In this document: one piece after another, positions 27,984 to 36,758 of the stretch
How positions within the stretch are numbered: the first letter of the stretch is position 1
How the letters are laid out: each line of letters opens with the position of its first letter
Assembly: GCF_038443385.1 (NCBI RefSeq)
Contig: NZ_CP151726.1
Span: forward strand, 7,564,001 to 7,628,000
Source of the DNA: Stieleria varia
Lineage (GTDB): Bacteria; Planctomycetota; Planctomycetia; Pirellulales; Pirellulaceae
Direction of reading: 5' to 3'
Length of the DNA: 64,000 nucleotides
The notes under the pieces: generated by a model
What the model was told of the DNA's origin: nothing
What the model saw: only the letters and a program-made list of their open reading frames with translations
The model's database searches: none
Position numbers and translations under genes: made by a program

Positions 27984-28079
27984 GTGATTTGGCGAGTGAA
28001 GTTCTGCACCGACAACTGCGAAATGAATCGGACCAGGGGCTAGAAAAGGCAGATGAGATCACCATCGTGCTGACCTGGA

Positions 28080-28550
28080 TCAGGGGTCGGCGAGCAGAGA
28101 ACGGTACATCGCGGCTTCTTCCTCTGGCAGCGTCTTCAGCAAGGGACGCATGGTGTAGTTGCCGTGCATCTTGTCGTCACGCATGAACATCCAGTCCGAG
28201 ATCTCCGACTTCTTGATCGTCCACTCTTGGCCGATCTGGACATTGTTGACGATTCCAGGATCGTTATTGATCGTTCCTTTGAACTCGCCGTTCTGAAAAG
28301 AAACTTCGGTGAGCCAAAAATGCTCGGTCTGGCCGTCATCCGTGATCGGGGCTTTCACGGCGTGATCCGTGCCAGTGGGAGCGGATAGCTCGGTGATGAA
28401 GGAATCGACTTCGCTGCGGGCCTTTGCAATCGCGTCGTCCATCTCCTGTTGGTCGTAGCCCGAATCGACGAGCGTTTCCGGTTTGGATCGTTCGCCGCCA
28501 CATCCGCAAGCCACGACGCACAACAGAGCAATGGAGAAGAACCGATTCAT
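28080..28550 (-). CDS. DUF2314-like lipoprotein
   Basis: This 156-aa protein begins with a lipoprotein signal peptide (MNRFFSIALLCVVACGCGG; lipobox-like VVAC near residues 12-15). The C-terminal half resembles DUF2314: EHFWLTEVSFQNGEFKGTIN and then QIGQEWTIKKSEISDWMF. The function is unknown; it is expected to be membrane-anchored outside the cytoplasm. It lies downstream of tRNA-Lys on the same strand but beyond that gene's terminator, so it is probably transcribed separately. Confidence 0.8.
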   Translation of the reverse strand: MNRFFSIALLCVVACGCGGERSKPETLVDSGYDQQEMDDAIAKARSEVDSFITELSAPTGTDHAVKAPITDDGQTEHFWLTEVSFQNGEFKGTINNDPGIVNNVQIGQEWTIKKSEISDWMFMRDDKMHGNYTMRPLLKTLPEEEAAMYRSLLADP

Positions 28551-28684
28551 GGGATGCTTCGTTGTGTGGGAATGACTTGTCGACCTGAAATCCGGCTGGC
28601 TCGCACGAGCGGACGATAATACGAGGCGGGGAAATCGCCGGCTGAAGCCGGTACATCAGCAGGACGGGGCCAACGACGGGCGAC

Positions 28685-28718
28685 AAAAAAAGCCACCACG
28701 TGATGTGGTGGCTTTTTC
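28685..28718 (-). terminator. Rho-independent terminator after tRNA-Lys
   Basis: A 9-bp stem AGCCACCAC/GTGGTGGCT with a 5-base loop is followed on the minus strand by seven T residues. It lies directly after the tRNA-Lys gene. A shorter T run exists on the plus strand too. Confidence 0.85.
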
Positions 28719-28724
28719 AGACAG

Positions 28725-28797
28725 TACCCCCGGTAGGGCTCGAACCTACGACCCACGGATTAAGAGTCCGTTGCTCTACCAACTGAGCTACAAGGGC
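28725..28797 (-). tRNA. tRNA-Lys (anticodon CTT)
   Basis: A 73-base cloverleaf reads GCCCTTGTAGCTCAGTTGGT onward. The acceptor stem GCCCTTG/CGGGGGT pairs with G-T pairs, the anticodon stem is ACGGA/TCCGT around loop CTCTTAA (anticodon CTT), and the T arm is GTAGG-TTCGAGC-CCTAC. CCA is not encoded. Confidence 0.95.
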
Positions 28798-28973
28798 GGG
28801 TTTGTTTTTTGATGGAGCCGGCAAACTGGAAAGCAGCGACGTCTCATCTCAGCCCTCAATGTATCGATTGCATCGTGATTTGGCTACACCTTGAACAAGG
28901 ATTTTTCGCCGCGGGGATGGGGGTGGCCGTTCAGGAGTTGTGGCTCATCGGGGAACTTGGTTGCGGACAATTT

Positions 28974-30461
28974 CTATGTTCCATCGTGGATTTGAACCGC
29001 ACGCAGCATTCCCTCGGCTTTGGACCACGTCTCGGCTTCTTCGCCCGCCGGCTCGCTACGAGCGGTGATTCCGCCGCCCACAGGGATTTGCCAATAGCCG
29101 CGTGTGGCCGTGATGGTCCGAATCAAGATATTGAAGTCTGCATTGCCTCCGCAACTGATGTAGCCCAACGAGCCACAGTACGGGCCTCTCGGATTGGGCT
29201 CCAGAGTGGCGATCGTCTTCATGGCTTCGATTTTTGGTGCCCCCGTGATGCTGCCGCCGGGGAAACAGGCACGCAGGAGATCGACGACGTCCTGATCGGC
29301 ACGCAAACGGCCGGTGACGACGGAAACGAGATGCTGCACATAGCGATACCGCTCGACTTTGCACAGCTTTTCGACTTCCACGCTGTCGTCTTCACAAACC
29401 CGCGACAAGTCGTTTCGCATCAAGTCGACGATCATCACGTTCTCGGCGTGGTCCTTTTTGCTTTCACGTAGCTGCTGGGCAAGTTCCTCGTCACGTCGAT
29501 CGTCGCCGGTCCTTGGTACGGTTCCCTTGATCGGCCGGGTTTCGACTCGGCCGCCACGGACTTGCAAGAACCCCTCGGGCGAACTGCTGAGCACTTGAAA
29601 GTCGCCGCCGTCGTAATAACCACTCATCGGCGCGGGGTTGGCCTTGCGAAGTCGATGGTAAAGCTCGCTCGAACAACAATCCGCTTGGCGAAGTAGTCGT
29701 TGGGCCAGGTTGACTTGGAAGCAATCGCCGCCCCGAATCCGCTGAACAATGTCGGCGACGGCACCGCGGAAACCGGCCCCGGTAAAACTGCTGGTCACTC
29801 CGGTGTGCTGAGTGGCAAACTGGTTGGTCGGTTTCGCGAGAACGCTCAAAGCCTTTCCTGCGGATTTGCCGTACGCCGGCGTTGCGTCGTTCGAACTCTC
29901 AAGGCACCGCATCACGGCATCCGCACGTTGCCGGGCGGCCGTCTCGCGCTGGCTTTCGTCGTCTGCACCGAGACCTTGGCTGACGAGCCAAGCTTCCCCG
30001 TTGATGTGATCGACGGCAATGACCCAGTCATAAACGCCCAGTGAGATTGCAGGGGTGGGCAGGTCATCGATTCGACTGGTGCCGACATTTTCCAACCACG
30101 TGCCGGCTTCGTATCCGATCAGGCCGGCGATGCCTCCTTGAAATGGCGGCAACTCGGGAGCGTTCGTTGGGGGCAATGACTTGGCCAGGACTTGAAAGTC
30201 GTCCCACGGGGCGGGGGCACCGGCATGAACGTCCAGCGTTCGCACCGGATCGGCGGCCAGAAACGAGTAGCGACCACGAGGTGTGTCTTGAACGCTAGCC
30301 GCAGGATCGATGCTTGCTGCCTCACTTAGCTGTCCCGTGTTTGCCGCAGTATTCGAATCGAGCCAGATTCGACGTGGCATGTCACCCAGTCGATCAAACG
30401 CGACGGCCACGTCAAAACCGGGCGGCAGTTTGCGAACGACAGGGAGCGATGGCGAAGTCAT
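28974..30461 (-). CDS. pabB: Aminodeoxychorismate synthase component I
   Basis: This 495-aa protein is of the chorismate-binding family (TrpE/PabB/MenF). The conserved C-terminal half has GGDCFQVNLAQRL, SSSPEGFL, TRPIKGTVPR, ENVMIVDLMRNDLSRVC, GSITGAPKIEAM and IPVGGGITARSEP. The Lys in PIKGT is characteristic of PabB, which aminates chorismate to 4-amino-4-deoxychorismate for folate synthesis; TrpE has Ala there. It needs a glutaminase partner (PabA/TrpG) that is not in the window. It lies 42 bp after the acylphosphatase gene on the same strand and may be cotranscribed with it. Confidence 0.9.
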   Translation of the reverse strand: MTSPSLPVVRKLPPGFDVAVAFDRLGDMPRRIWLDSNTAANTGQLSEAASIDPAASVQDTPRGRYSFLAADPVRTLDVHAGAPAPWDDFQVLAKSLPPTNAPELPPFQGGIAGLIGYEAGTWLENVGTSRIDDLPTPAISLGVYDWVIAVDHINGEAWLVSQGLGADDESQRETAARQRADAVMRCLESSNDATPAYGKSAGKALSVLAKPTNQFATQHTGVTSSFTGAGFRGAVADIVQRIRGGDCFQVNLAQRLLRQADCCSSELYHRLRKANPAPMSGYYDGGDFQVLSSSPEGFLQVRGGRVETRPIKGTVPRTGDDRRDEELAQQLRESKKDHAENVMIVDLMRNDLSRVCEDDSVEVEKLCKVERYRYVQHLVSVVTGRLRADQDVVDLLRACFPGGSITGAPKIEAMKTIATLEPNPRGPYCGSLGYISCGGNADFNILIRTITATRGYWQIPVGGGITARSEPAGEEAETWSKAEGMLRAVQIHDGT

Positions 30462-30503
30462 GGTGCGAGTTTGATCGATTTGGGCATCGATGCGAATGGC
30501 GGG

Positions 30504-30785
30504 TCACCAGCGGATGACCAAGCCGCCCTCACGCCCCAACGGTTCCGCCTGTTGAACGTCTGCGAAATCAATCCGGTCACCCATCGTTGTTTTGATCCTT
30601 CGCACCAGTTCACGCAAGTCGCCTGGTGGGCCATCAGCGTCCAGCAGCACGCTGCCATCTGGTTCGTTTCGCACGAATCCATGGACGCCCAAACCTCTCG
30701 CATGCCCGACGGCGGTGGCGCGGAACCCGACTCCCTGAACGTGCCCTGTGAAACGGACAATGAACCGTCGTTTGTCAGAGGTCAT
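30504..30785 (-). CDS. acyP: Acylphosphatase
   Basis: This 93-aa protein fits the family length of about 90. It carries the signature GHVQGVGFRATA (about residues 14-25, containing the phosphate-binding loop and catalytic Arg) and GFVRNEPDGSV (about 36-46, with the catalytic Asn). It hydrolyses the carboxyl-phosphate bond of acyl phosphates in the cytoplasm. It is the first gene of a likely two-gene unit with pabB; no functional link between them is evident. Confidence 0.9.
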   Translation of the reverse strand: MTSDKRRFIVRFTGHVQGVGFRATAVGHARGLGVHGFVRNEPDGSVLLDADGPPGDLRELVRRIKTTMGDRIDFADVQQAEPLGREGGLVIRW

Positions 30786-30879
30786 CGGGGGTGCCCTTCC
30801 AAGTTTTTGACAGATTCAGTCGATACAAAGGGTAACAGTAGGATTTGCGTTTGGGCGGATGGTGGTGTTCGATTTCGAC

Positions 30880-31105
30880 TGGACTGCTCAAAGTCTGGTG
30901 TTGACATTGTTTTTTCAGTCCATGTTTTTGTTCCATGCATCGCAATCAAAATGAGCCTCAGACGCTAGCCGTGGGCCGGCACCACAATCCGCCTCAGGCC
31001 CACGGCTAGCGCCTGAGGCTCACTGGGGCCACCAGCTGCGCCGGCAGCAGGGACATAAACTTGCGCAAATCCAAAAAGAAACAACACCAAACTTTGAGCA
31101 GTCCA
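30880..31105. mobile_element. MITE-like element, copy 1 (226 bp)
   Basis: The ends are 24-bp inverted repeats with one mismatch, starting tggactgctcaaag on both strands. The middle holds a long hairpin with 25-bp arms (gagcctcagacgctagccgt onward), one mismatch here. No protein is encoded. A longer second copy lies at 57465-57788. Flanking 9-mers (gatttcgac and gccacaacc) do not match, so no target duplication remains here. It occupies most of the 367-bp gap between acyP and the phosphatase gene. Confidence 0.85.
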
Positions 31106-31152
31106 GCCACAACCCCAGCGCTTTATAGCCCAGGCTAATCACAGCTGTCTGG

Positions 31153-32913
31153 TCAAAGCACGGTTTCGATCACGTCCTCATCGACGGTTTCAACGCCGAC
31201 CGCGACGGCGGTTTTCGGATTCTCGGTCCGCTCGATGACGACCAAGCACATGTCATCAAAGGGGGGAGCTGCCCCGATGTGCTGATGAACCGCTTGCACA
31301 ATCCGCCCACAGATCTCTTCGGCGGATCCACCCTTACGCGTGATTTCCCGAACCGCCTCCATGCCGAACTCGTTGTCTTCGGCGTCCATGGCTTCGTTGA
31401 CGCCATCGGTGTACATCACCAGCACATCACCGGCTTCGACCAGCACCTCGACGGCTTCGTAGTCCATGCCGGTATCGATCGCGATCGGCAATCCGGATTC
31501 TTCTTCACCTGGTTCTTCGATCGAACCATCGCAAGCCTTACGCATGACCGGTGCCATGTGGCCGGCGTTGACAATCGTCACATTGGGATTCGCAGGGTCA
31601 ACGACGATCAGCAGGAACGTCACGAAGCGTTCGACCTCCAGTCGGCTCATGCGATCGTTCAATCGCTCGACCGCGCGGGCCACGTCATGATCACTTGCCA
31701 AACAAAACCGTGTCTCTGCCGACAGCTTGGCCATGAACATGGCGGCCGCAACACCGTGCCCGACCACGTCGGCGACCACGATGCCAACGCGTCCGTCACC
31801 GAAATGGATGTAATCGAAGTAGTCGCCACCGATGTGGTTGGCGGCTTGATAGTGACTGGCAACGCAAAAGCCTGGCGCGTCGGGCGGCGATTGCGGCAAG
31901 AACGCCTGCTGGACTTCAGTCGCCAATTTCAAATCCTGTTCGACTTCGCGTTGATGCAATGCTTGTTCGTGCATCTTGGCGTTGTGGATCAGAATGCCTG
32001 CTTGCGCGGCGACGCCGGAGAGCAGGTCAATGTCTTTTTCGACAAACTGCCCGCGGCCCTGCGTGGAGTCGATTTGAATGGCTCCGAACGCTCGCCCTTC
32101 GCCATCGGTCAGCGGGGCGCAGATCATACTTTTGATGGAAAAATCCGAGATGGACTCGCTGTTGTCGAATCGACTGTCCTCCATCGCGTCGAAGGACAGG
32201 ATGGCTTCGCCGCTGCTCATGACTTTGCGAACGATCGTTCGGCTGATGCGAACCGTCTCTGTTTCGTCTCTCACCGCACGAGTGCGAACGAAGCGAGTGA
32301 CCAGATCGCCCTTGTCGCCTTCCATCACGACAAAGCCGCGGTCGGCGGAGGGGAAGATCACAAACAAACTGTCGAGGACTTTCGGCAGCACCTCGTCGAC
32401 GGCTTGCACGTTAGCCATGTGTCGACTGATTTCGGTCAACGCGTCCAACTTGGCTTCGGCGGTCGCGCGAACCATCAGTCCGTCGGCGGAGCTTTTGTAC
32501 TCAACGCGACTGGCGGGCACCATCGAATCGGAGTCCGGTTCGTCGTCGACCATCATGACGCCGAAACTGGAGCCGTCGAAGGTCATTTCTGAGTTCGAGC
32601 TACTGCTGGCAAATGCCGGCGTCGCCAAATGATGAAAGACCAACTCGACGTCGCTGATTCGGATCCGGTCACCTTCGTGCAGCGATTGAGCGTTCTGAAG
32701 CAACTGGCCGTTGAGGTACGTTCCGTTTCGGCTGCCCAAGTCGAGGACAGAAAAGTTGCCGCCCTCGCGTGTGACCTTGGCATGAAATCGACTGACCGCC
32801 CCGGCATCGACCACGATGTGGCAGTCCGGGTGTCGACCGATGGTGGTTTCCGATTCGGTCAACTCGAACCGGCTGGCTCCAGGTGTTCCCGCGTTGGTCG
32901 ACAGAAAGGCCAT
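31153..32913 (-). CDS. FHA-GAF-PP2C (SpoIIE-type) signalling phosphatase
   Basis: I chose the ATG at 32913 over a TTG seven codons upstream; this gives 586 aa. An FHA domain lies at about residues 10-100 (TIGRHPDCHIVVD, SRFHAKV, DLGSRNGTYLNG), which binds phosphothreonine. A GAF domain follows at about 155-320. A SpoIIE/RsbU-type PPM phosphatase lies at about 345-570, with GGDYFDYIHFGDGRVGIVVA, DVVGHGVAA and VLVMYTDGVNEAMD providing the metal-binding Asp residues. It would dephosphorylate Ser/Thr in a partner-switching or kinase pathway, with FHA docking to a phosphorylated kinase or target. The window has three Ser/Thr kinases, but a direct link is not shown. Confidence 0.9.
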   Translation of the reverse strand: MAFLSTNAGTPGASRFELTESETTIGRHPDCHIVVDAGAVSRFHAKVTREGGNFSVLDLGSRNGTYLNGQLLQNAQSLHEGDRIRISDVELVFHHLATPAFASSSSNSEMTFDGSSFGVMMVDDEPDSDSMVPASRVEYKSSADGLMVRATAEAKLDALTEISRHMANVQAVDEVLPKVLDSLFVIFPSADRGFVVMEGDKGDLVTRFVRTRAVRDETETVRISRTIVRKVMSSGEAILSFDAMEDSRFDNSESISDFSIKSMICAPLTDGEGRAFGAIQIDSTQGRGQFVEKDIDLLSGVAAQAGILIHNAKMHEQALHQREVEQDLKLATEVQQAFLPQSPPDAPGFCVASHYQAANHIGGDYFDYIHFGDGRVGIVVADVVGHGVAAAMFMAKLSAETRFCLASDHDVARAVERLNDRMSRLEVERFVTFLLIVVDPANPNVTIVNAGHMAPVMRKACDGSIEEPGEEESGLPIAIDTGMDYEAVEVLVEAGDVLVMYTDGVNEAMDAEDNEFGMEAVREITRKGGSAEEICGRIVQAVHQHIGAAPPFDDMCLVVIERTENPKTAVAVGVETVDEDVIETVL

Positions 32914-33096
32914 CCGAAATACTCTGGGTGTCAATCAATTGAAGGGGCGATAGCACCTGTGCTCTGTCGATCGCGAGAGTTCAGCTATCGTGTGTGATCA
33001 GCTATTGCGAGAAACCAGCTGTGCGACGCCCATTGCCAACGATGCGGAAAATCGCCACCCCGGTCGAGGTGGCGATGAACTGTCAAGACAAAGCTC

Positions 33097-34605
33097 TCAG
33101 TCTTTGTCCTTGTCTTTCTTTTCTGGTTCGGTTCCGGGAACCGTGTTGTCGTCGTACTTGGCTTCTGGGATGGCCGAGTCGTCTTTGGTGTCCAAGACGC
33201 TGTGCATGACGGCAAACTCTTTGTTGTCCTCTTCGGCTTCATCCTTTGGCACTGGTACTTCGGTGACATCGGCCTCTGCGATGATCAAGTCGACGACCTT
33301 GCGTTCGACAATTTGATTGCGGAGCGCGTCCATTTGGCCGGACTTTTCCAAGCGAGCACGAACGCGACGTTCGGGCATGTCGCTCTGCTCGGCGATCAAA
33401 GCGATTTCGTCATCGTAGTCGCTCGGCTCGGCATCGATCTGCAATTCCTCTGCGATCTGCTCCAGAACAAAGTGCTCACGCAACGAAGCTTCGGTGGCTT
33501 TTTGTGCGTTCTGCCTTGTAGCGTTCACGATGCGTCGGATGGTGTCGTCATCAAAACCACTGCGTCGCAATTCCAGAACTTTGCGTTCCAGTTCGCGTCC
33601 GGTTTGGCGACGCACCAGGTCGATGGGCAGCTCAAACTGAACAGACTCGGCCAACAGATCAGAGACGCTCTTGCGGACGGCTTGTTGAGTACGGTACTCG
33701 GCTTGGCGGGTCAGCGAATCACGAACAAACGAACGCAGTTCTTCTTCGGATTCAAAATCACCCAGCTCTTCGAGCAGCTTTGGCGTCAACGCGGGGCGTT
33801 CCAGTTTCAGAACTTCCAGCACGCTGACCTTCGCGTCGATTTCTTTGTCACGCAGGTCTTCCGGTTCGACGTTGGCACCCAGTTTGACTTTCACGTCGAC
33901 CGTATCGCCTTCTTTGGCTCCGGTCAGTTTTTCGCCAAAGCTTTCGCAGACGGCATCGGCAAAGGAGACGCGTTCACTGAGCGTGATGCGTTGTTCTTCG
34001 AGCTTGGAAAGCATCTTGCCGTTGTTGGAGAACTCGATCGTGACCGACAAGCGGTCTTTGAGTTCCGCGGGTTCATCGGTGGCTTCTAAAGTTGCTTGGC
34101 GATCCAGCACGCGATTGAGCGCTTCGGTGACATCTTCGTCTTCAATCGCTTCGACCGGTTTCTGGACTTTCAAGCCCTTCCACTTTGGCGTTGCGAACTC
34201 GGGACGCACCTCGATGGTGAACTGATAGATGAAGTCGCCTTCTTCGGGTACTTCGATCGACTTGTATTCAAAGTCGGGCTCACTGATCGCCGAGAATTCT
34301 TGCTTCTCGGTGACCTGGGACAGGCTGTCCATCAGCAAAGATCCCTTGACCTGCTCGATGACTCGTTCGCGGAATTGTTTTTCCACCAATTTTCGAGGAG
34401 CGCGGCCGGCTCGGAAGCCAGGCACTTGGGCCTCGGGAACGAGTTCGTCGTAGGCGTCTTTGAGGTAACGCTGGACTTCGGACTGCGGGATGGTGACCAC
34501 GACTTCGCGGACGCAAGCTTGCGGCGATTTGACATCCACCGACAACTGAATCGGTGGTTTTGTTTCCGCAACGTCGGTGGTTTCGGGCTCGGTTGAGGTG
34601 GACAT
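33097..34605 (-). CDS. tig: Trigger factor (ribosome-associated chaperone, PPIase)
   Basis: This 502-aa protein is longer than the usual 430-450. The N-terminal ribosome-binding domain has the variant signature PGFRAGRAPRKLVEKQF near residues 62-78. An FKBP-like middle part (about 180-270) and the helical C-terminal chaperone domain (about 275-440) follow. The extra length is a charged tail ending in PEKKDKDKD. It binds the ribosome near the exit tunnel and helps nascent chains fold. Trigger factor genes often sit beside clpP/clpX, but here tRNA-Gly and the phosphatase gene are neighbours. Confidence 0.92.
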   Translation of the reverse strand: MSTSTEPETTDVAETKPPIQLSVDVKSPQACVREVVVTIPQSEVQRYLKDAYDELVPEAQVPGFRAGRAPRKLVEKQFRERVIEQVKGSLLMDSLSQVTEKQEFSAISEPDFEYKSIEVPEEGDFIYQFTIEVRPEFATPKWKGLKVQKPVEAIEDEDVTEALNRVLDRQATLEATDEPAELKDRLSVTIEFSNNGKMLSKLEEQRITLSERVSFADAVCESFGEKLTGAKEGDTVDVKVKLGANVEPEDLRDKEIDAKVSVLEVLKLERPALTPKLLEELGDFESEEELRSFVRDSLTRQAEYRTQQAVRKSVSDLLAESVQFELPIDLVRRQTGRELERKVLELRRSGFDDDTIRRIVNATRQNAQKATEASLREHFVLEQIAEELQIDAEPSDYDDEIALIAEQSDMPERRVRARLEKSGQMDALRNQIVERKVVDLIIAEADVTEVPVPKDEAEEDNKEFAVMHSVLDTKDDSAIPEAKYDDNTVPGTEPEKKDKDKD

Positions 34606-34800
34606 CCTTTTTACAGACCTTCAGATCTCGTGAATTGTTTGGGAAAGAAGCTTTTGCCGCTGACGAGATTTTCAAGGAAAGGAAATCCCGAGAGTCGGAT
34701 TCAGCGGGCGAACCCAAGAATTTACCGGCAAAGCGACGAAATCAGCAAGCGGGTTCTTTGCCCAAGATCAAACTTTGCGGCTCAAGTTTCGTTGGTGGGG

Positions 34801-34828
34801 TTGCCGATGGAAAAATTCTATCGATAAT
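34801..34828 (+). promoter_or_regulatory. Candidate promoter of tRNA-Gly
   Basis: TTGCCG at 34801-34806, a 16-bp A/T-rich spacer and GATAAT at 34823-34828 give a reasonable sigma-70 promoter, placing the start about 10 bases before the tRNA. Confidence 0.5.
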
Positions 34829-34846
34829 CTCTGATCTCGATGACAT

Positions 34847-34919
34847 GCGGCTGTAGCTCAGTTGGCAGAGCATCACGTTGCCAACGTGATTGTCGTGGGT
34901 TCGAATCCCATCAGCCGCT
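34847..34919 (+). tRNA. tRNA-Gly (anticodon GCC)
   Basis: A 73-base cloverleaf with acceptor stem GCGGCTG/CAGCCGC, anticodon stem TCACG/CGTGA around TTGCCAA (anticodon GCC), and a T arm with GGTTCGAATCC. CCA is not encoded. A strong terminator follows 13 bp downstream. Confidence 0.96.
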
Positions 34920-34932
34920 CTCGTGAAAAAAC

Positions 34933-34972
34933 AAAAAACGCCCCGTGGGAAACTCCTCACGGGGCGTTTTTT
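34933..34972 (+). terminator. Rho-independent terminator after tRNA-Gly
   Basis: CGCCCCGTG and CACGGGGCG pair across a 10-base loop, extended by flanking A and T runs, with six T residues downstream. Confidence 0.9.
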
Positions 34973-35147
34973 ATGCCTTTTCAGCGTTTCTCTCGCTTGG
35001 GTCTCACGATGAAGTTCCCAATGTCGACCAAATCAACGACCCGCTCGCCCGGATTGTTCACCGGATTATTCATGCGGATGATTGATTTTACCGCAAGCAG
35101 ATTCCTGACAATGAGTTGTGACATCGTTGGGAAATGCAGATTGTTTT

Positions 35148-35210
35148 TCACAACCCGACGCGTAAGCGAGGGATTTACCGAGTATCCCTCGCTTGCGCGT
35201 CGGGTTGTGA
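35148..35210. repeat. Long palindrome (REP-type hairpin, family D)
   Basis: Arms of 26 bases (tcacaacccgacgcgtaagc onward and its near-complement ending gcgtcgggttgtga) pair with one mismatch around an 11-base loop. Short frames across it read NPTRKRG, a peptide that I recall as a common spurious translation in planctomycete genomes. The 314-bp gap here holds only this element and the terminator. Confidence 0.75.
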
Positions 35211-35232
35211 ATCATCCGGGCTAGCGGGCTTC

Positions 35233-35421
35233 TCACAGGTCGGCCTTCTCGTTGCCATCTTCGTCGTAGCGATTGATCGCAAAATACACGAAGGGAACGG
35301 GCAAACAGGGGATCAGCAGAGCAAAAAACCACTCGATCGCCATCGCCAGCACCACGCTGATGACGACGAACCCCAGCCAGAGCCACCACGTGTCTCGCCA
35401 AAGCCCCAGCAATTGTTTCAC
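35233..35421 (-). CDS. Small two-helix membrane protein
   Basis: A GTG at 35421 preceded by GGGAGG gives a 62-aa protein: KQLLGLWRDTWWLWLGFVVI, two hydrophobic helices (about residues 12-30 and 32-48), and a charged tail NRYDEDGNEKADL. The longer frame back to 35592 lacks a ribosome-binding site, would overlap the region upstream of ftr, and is less likely. The family is unknown. Confidence 0.55.
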   Translation of the reverse strand: MKQLLGLWRDTWWLWLGFVVISVVLAMAIEWFFALLIPCLPVPFVYFAINRYDEDGNEKADL

Positions 35422-35607
35422 CGCTCGCCTCCCAATTGATTCGATCCCGACGTCCAGAGTTTGCCAGCGCAAGTTGTAGCCCACGCGACCGCATGCGATC
35501 CAGTCGGTGCTTTCCCGCGTCGGCGTGATGCCCCAAGATACGTGTCCACCGCTTGCGTCCATTTCGCACGCAGAACTATGCCGTCCAGCCATCCACCAGG
35601 ACTCGTC

Positions 35608-36531
35608 ATGCCGGAACTGAAAGAATTAGTCGAGGACACATATGCAGAAGGATTCCGCAGTATTTACGGGGAAATTCTGATCACCGCTCGAGACGATCGC
35701 TGGCTCAAGCACTGCGTCCACGCGGTCACCGGTCATGCATCGAGCACGATCCTGTGCGACTGCGAAGCCGGCGTCGCCCAGTGGATCGATGCCGAGTCGG
35801 CCGCCGCCGGAGCGACCCCGGACGGGCGACCGGGAGCAGTCGTGCAGTTTCACGTCCCGAGATTTCGCAAGGACAGGGAAGAGCACCTTGGAAAAGTCAT
35901 GTTGGCCCGCATCAGCCAAAACGTGCTCACTTGCCCTACAGCCGCCTGCTTTAATCGCCTGGACACCGATCCGTACTTCAAACTTGGTCGCAAAGTTGCC
36001 CTGTTTGGCGACCGGCATCAATTTCGTGACGTGCGGCACGGCCACAAAGGCTGGGTCGTTCCGATTCTCGGGGGCGAATTCTTTTTGTCACGCCGATTCG
36101 GGTTTCGTGACGGAGTGATGGGCGGAAACCTATGGTTCTTGGGTTCCAGTGTCGATATCGCGTTGGACGCCGCCGAGCGAGCCGCGATTGCCGCAGAGGA
36201 AACACCGGGAGTCATCACGACGTTTCCAGGCGGAGTCGCGGCCAGCGGATCCAAAGCCGGCAGTAGCTACGATTTTTTGATCGCCGCAACGTATGCCGAG
36301 TTTTGCCCCACGCTACGTGACAAATTAGGCGAAAAAAGTAAAGTTCCCGAAGGGGTCGCCAGCATCATGGAGATCATCGTCAACGGCCAAGACCTGGAGT
36401 CGATCGAGAACGCAACGCGAGCAGCGATTCTGGCGGCCGCGCAAACGCCGGGCTTGACGCGAATCACGGCGGGGAATTACGGAGGGCGACTGGGCAAGTC
36501 GCTTGTCTATCTTCACAAGTTGATAGCGTAA
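35608..36531 (+). CDS. ftr: Formylmethanofuran-tetrahydromethanopterin N-formyltransferase
   Basis: The ATG at 35608, preceded by AGGA at 7 bp, gives 307 aa, the usual size for Ftr/FhcD. Conserved stretches include DTYAEGFRSIYGEILITARD, CDCEAGV, CPTAACFNRLD, GFRDGVMGGNLWFLG, TTFPGGVAASGSKAGS and the end GNYGGRLGKSLVYLHKL. The enzyme moves a formyl group between methanofuran and tetrahydromethanopterin; in bacteria it belongs to the formaldehyde oxidation branch, as a subunit of the Fhc complex in methylotrophs. Planctomycetes are known to carry these genes. No fhcA, B or C partner is adjacent. An ATG at 35578 is an alternative start. Confidence 0.92.
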   Translation: MPELKELVEDTYAEGFRSIYGEILITARDDRWLKHCVHAVTGHASSTILCDCEAGVAQWIDAESAAAGATPDGRPGAVVQFHVPRFRKDREEHLGKVMLARISQNVLTCPTAACFNRLDTDPYFKLGRKVALFGDRHQFRDVRHGHKGWVVPILGGEFFLSRRFGFRDGVMGGNLWFLGSSVDIALDAAERAAIAAEETPGVITTFPGGVAASGSKAGSSYDFLIAATYAEFCPTLRDKLGEKSKVPEGVASIMEIIVNGQDLESIENATRAAILAAAQTPGLTRITAGNYGGRLGKSLVYLHKLIA

Positions 36532-36607
36532 AACGCCGAAAAAGCAGGGTTGTCGGTCGTTTTGGCGATGGTCCCAAAAAGAAATTTCACGAAACCTACA
36601 AAAGCCG

Positions 36608-36636
36608 TTGACGACAACCAGTCGCGGCTCTACATT
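36608..36636 (+). promoter_or_regulatory. Candidate promoter of the S10-spc operon
   Basis: TTGACG at 36608-36613, a 17-bp spacer and TACATT at 36631-36636 fit a sigma-70 promoter about 120 bp before rpsJ. The leader would be long enough for regulation, but I see no specific structure. Confidence 0.4.
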
Positions 36637-36758
36637 CTCGCCCTCCCAGCCGGAGAAATTCCTGATGGGCCGGACGCGGTTCAGATTCGCAGGCTTGCCT
36701 GCCGATGAAGACCACTTCCTAGTCAGCAAAACTCAAACCCAAAACTGGATAGCCGAAC

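Larger units (their letters stand above)
27291..28079. other. Repeat-rich, mostly non-coding stretch after the hsdR remnant
   Basis: It contains an imperfect inverted repeat (27334-27412), an unrecognised frame (27380-27808) and a fragment of a second Y1 transposase (27885-27983). I see no clearly functional gene; the stretch reads as a graveyard of mobile fragments. Confidence 0.5.

Noticed and set aside
28685..28718. Hairpin as another REP element
   Set aside because: The stem followed by a T run directly after tRNA-Lys is explained by transcription termination.
31279..32592. Plus-strand frame of 437 codons
   Set aside because: It is the exact antisense of the FHA-GAF-PP2C gene, whose domains are unambiguous.
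35461..35607. Extended N-terminus of Ftr
   Set aside because: The added 49 residues do not match Ftr, and the ATG at 35608 has a ribosome-binding site.
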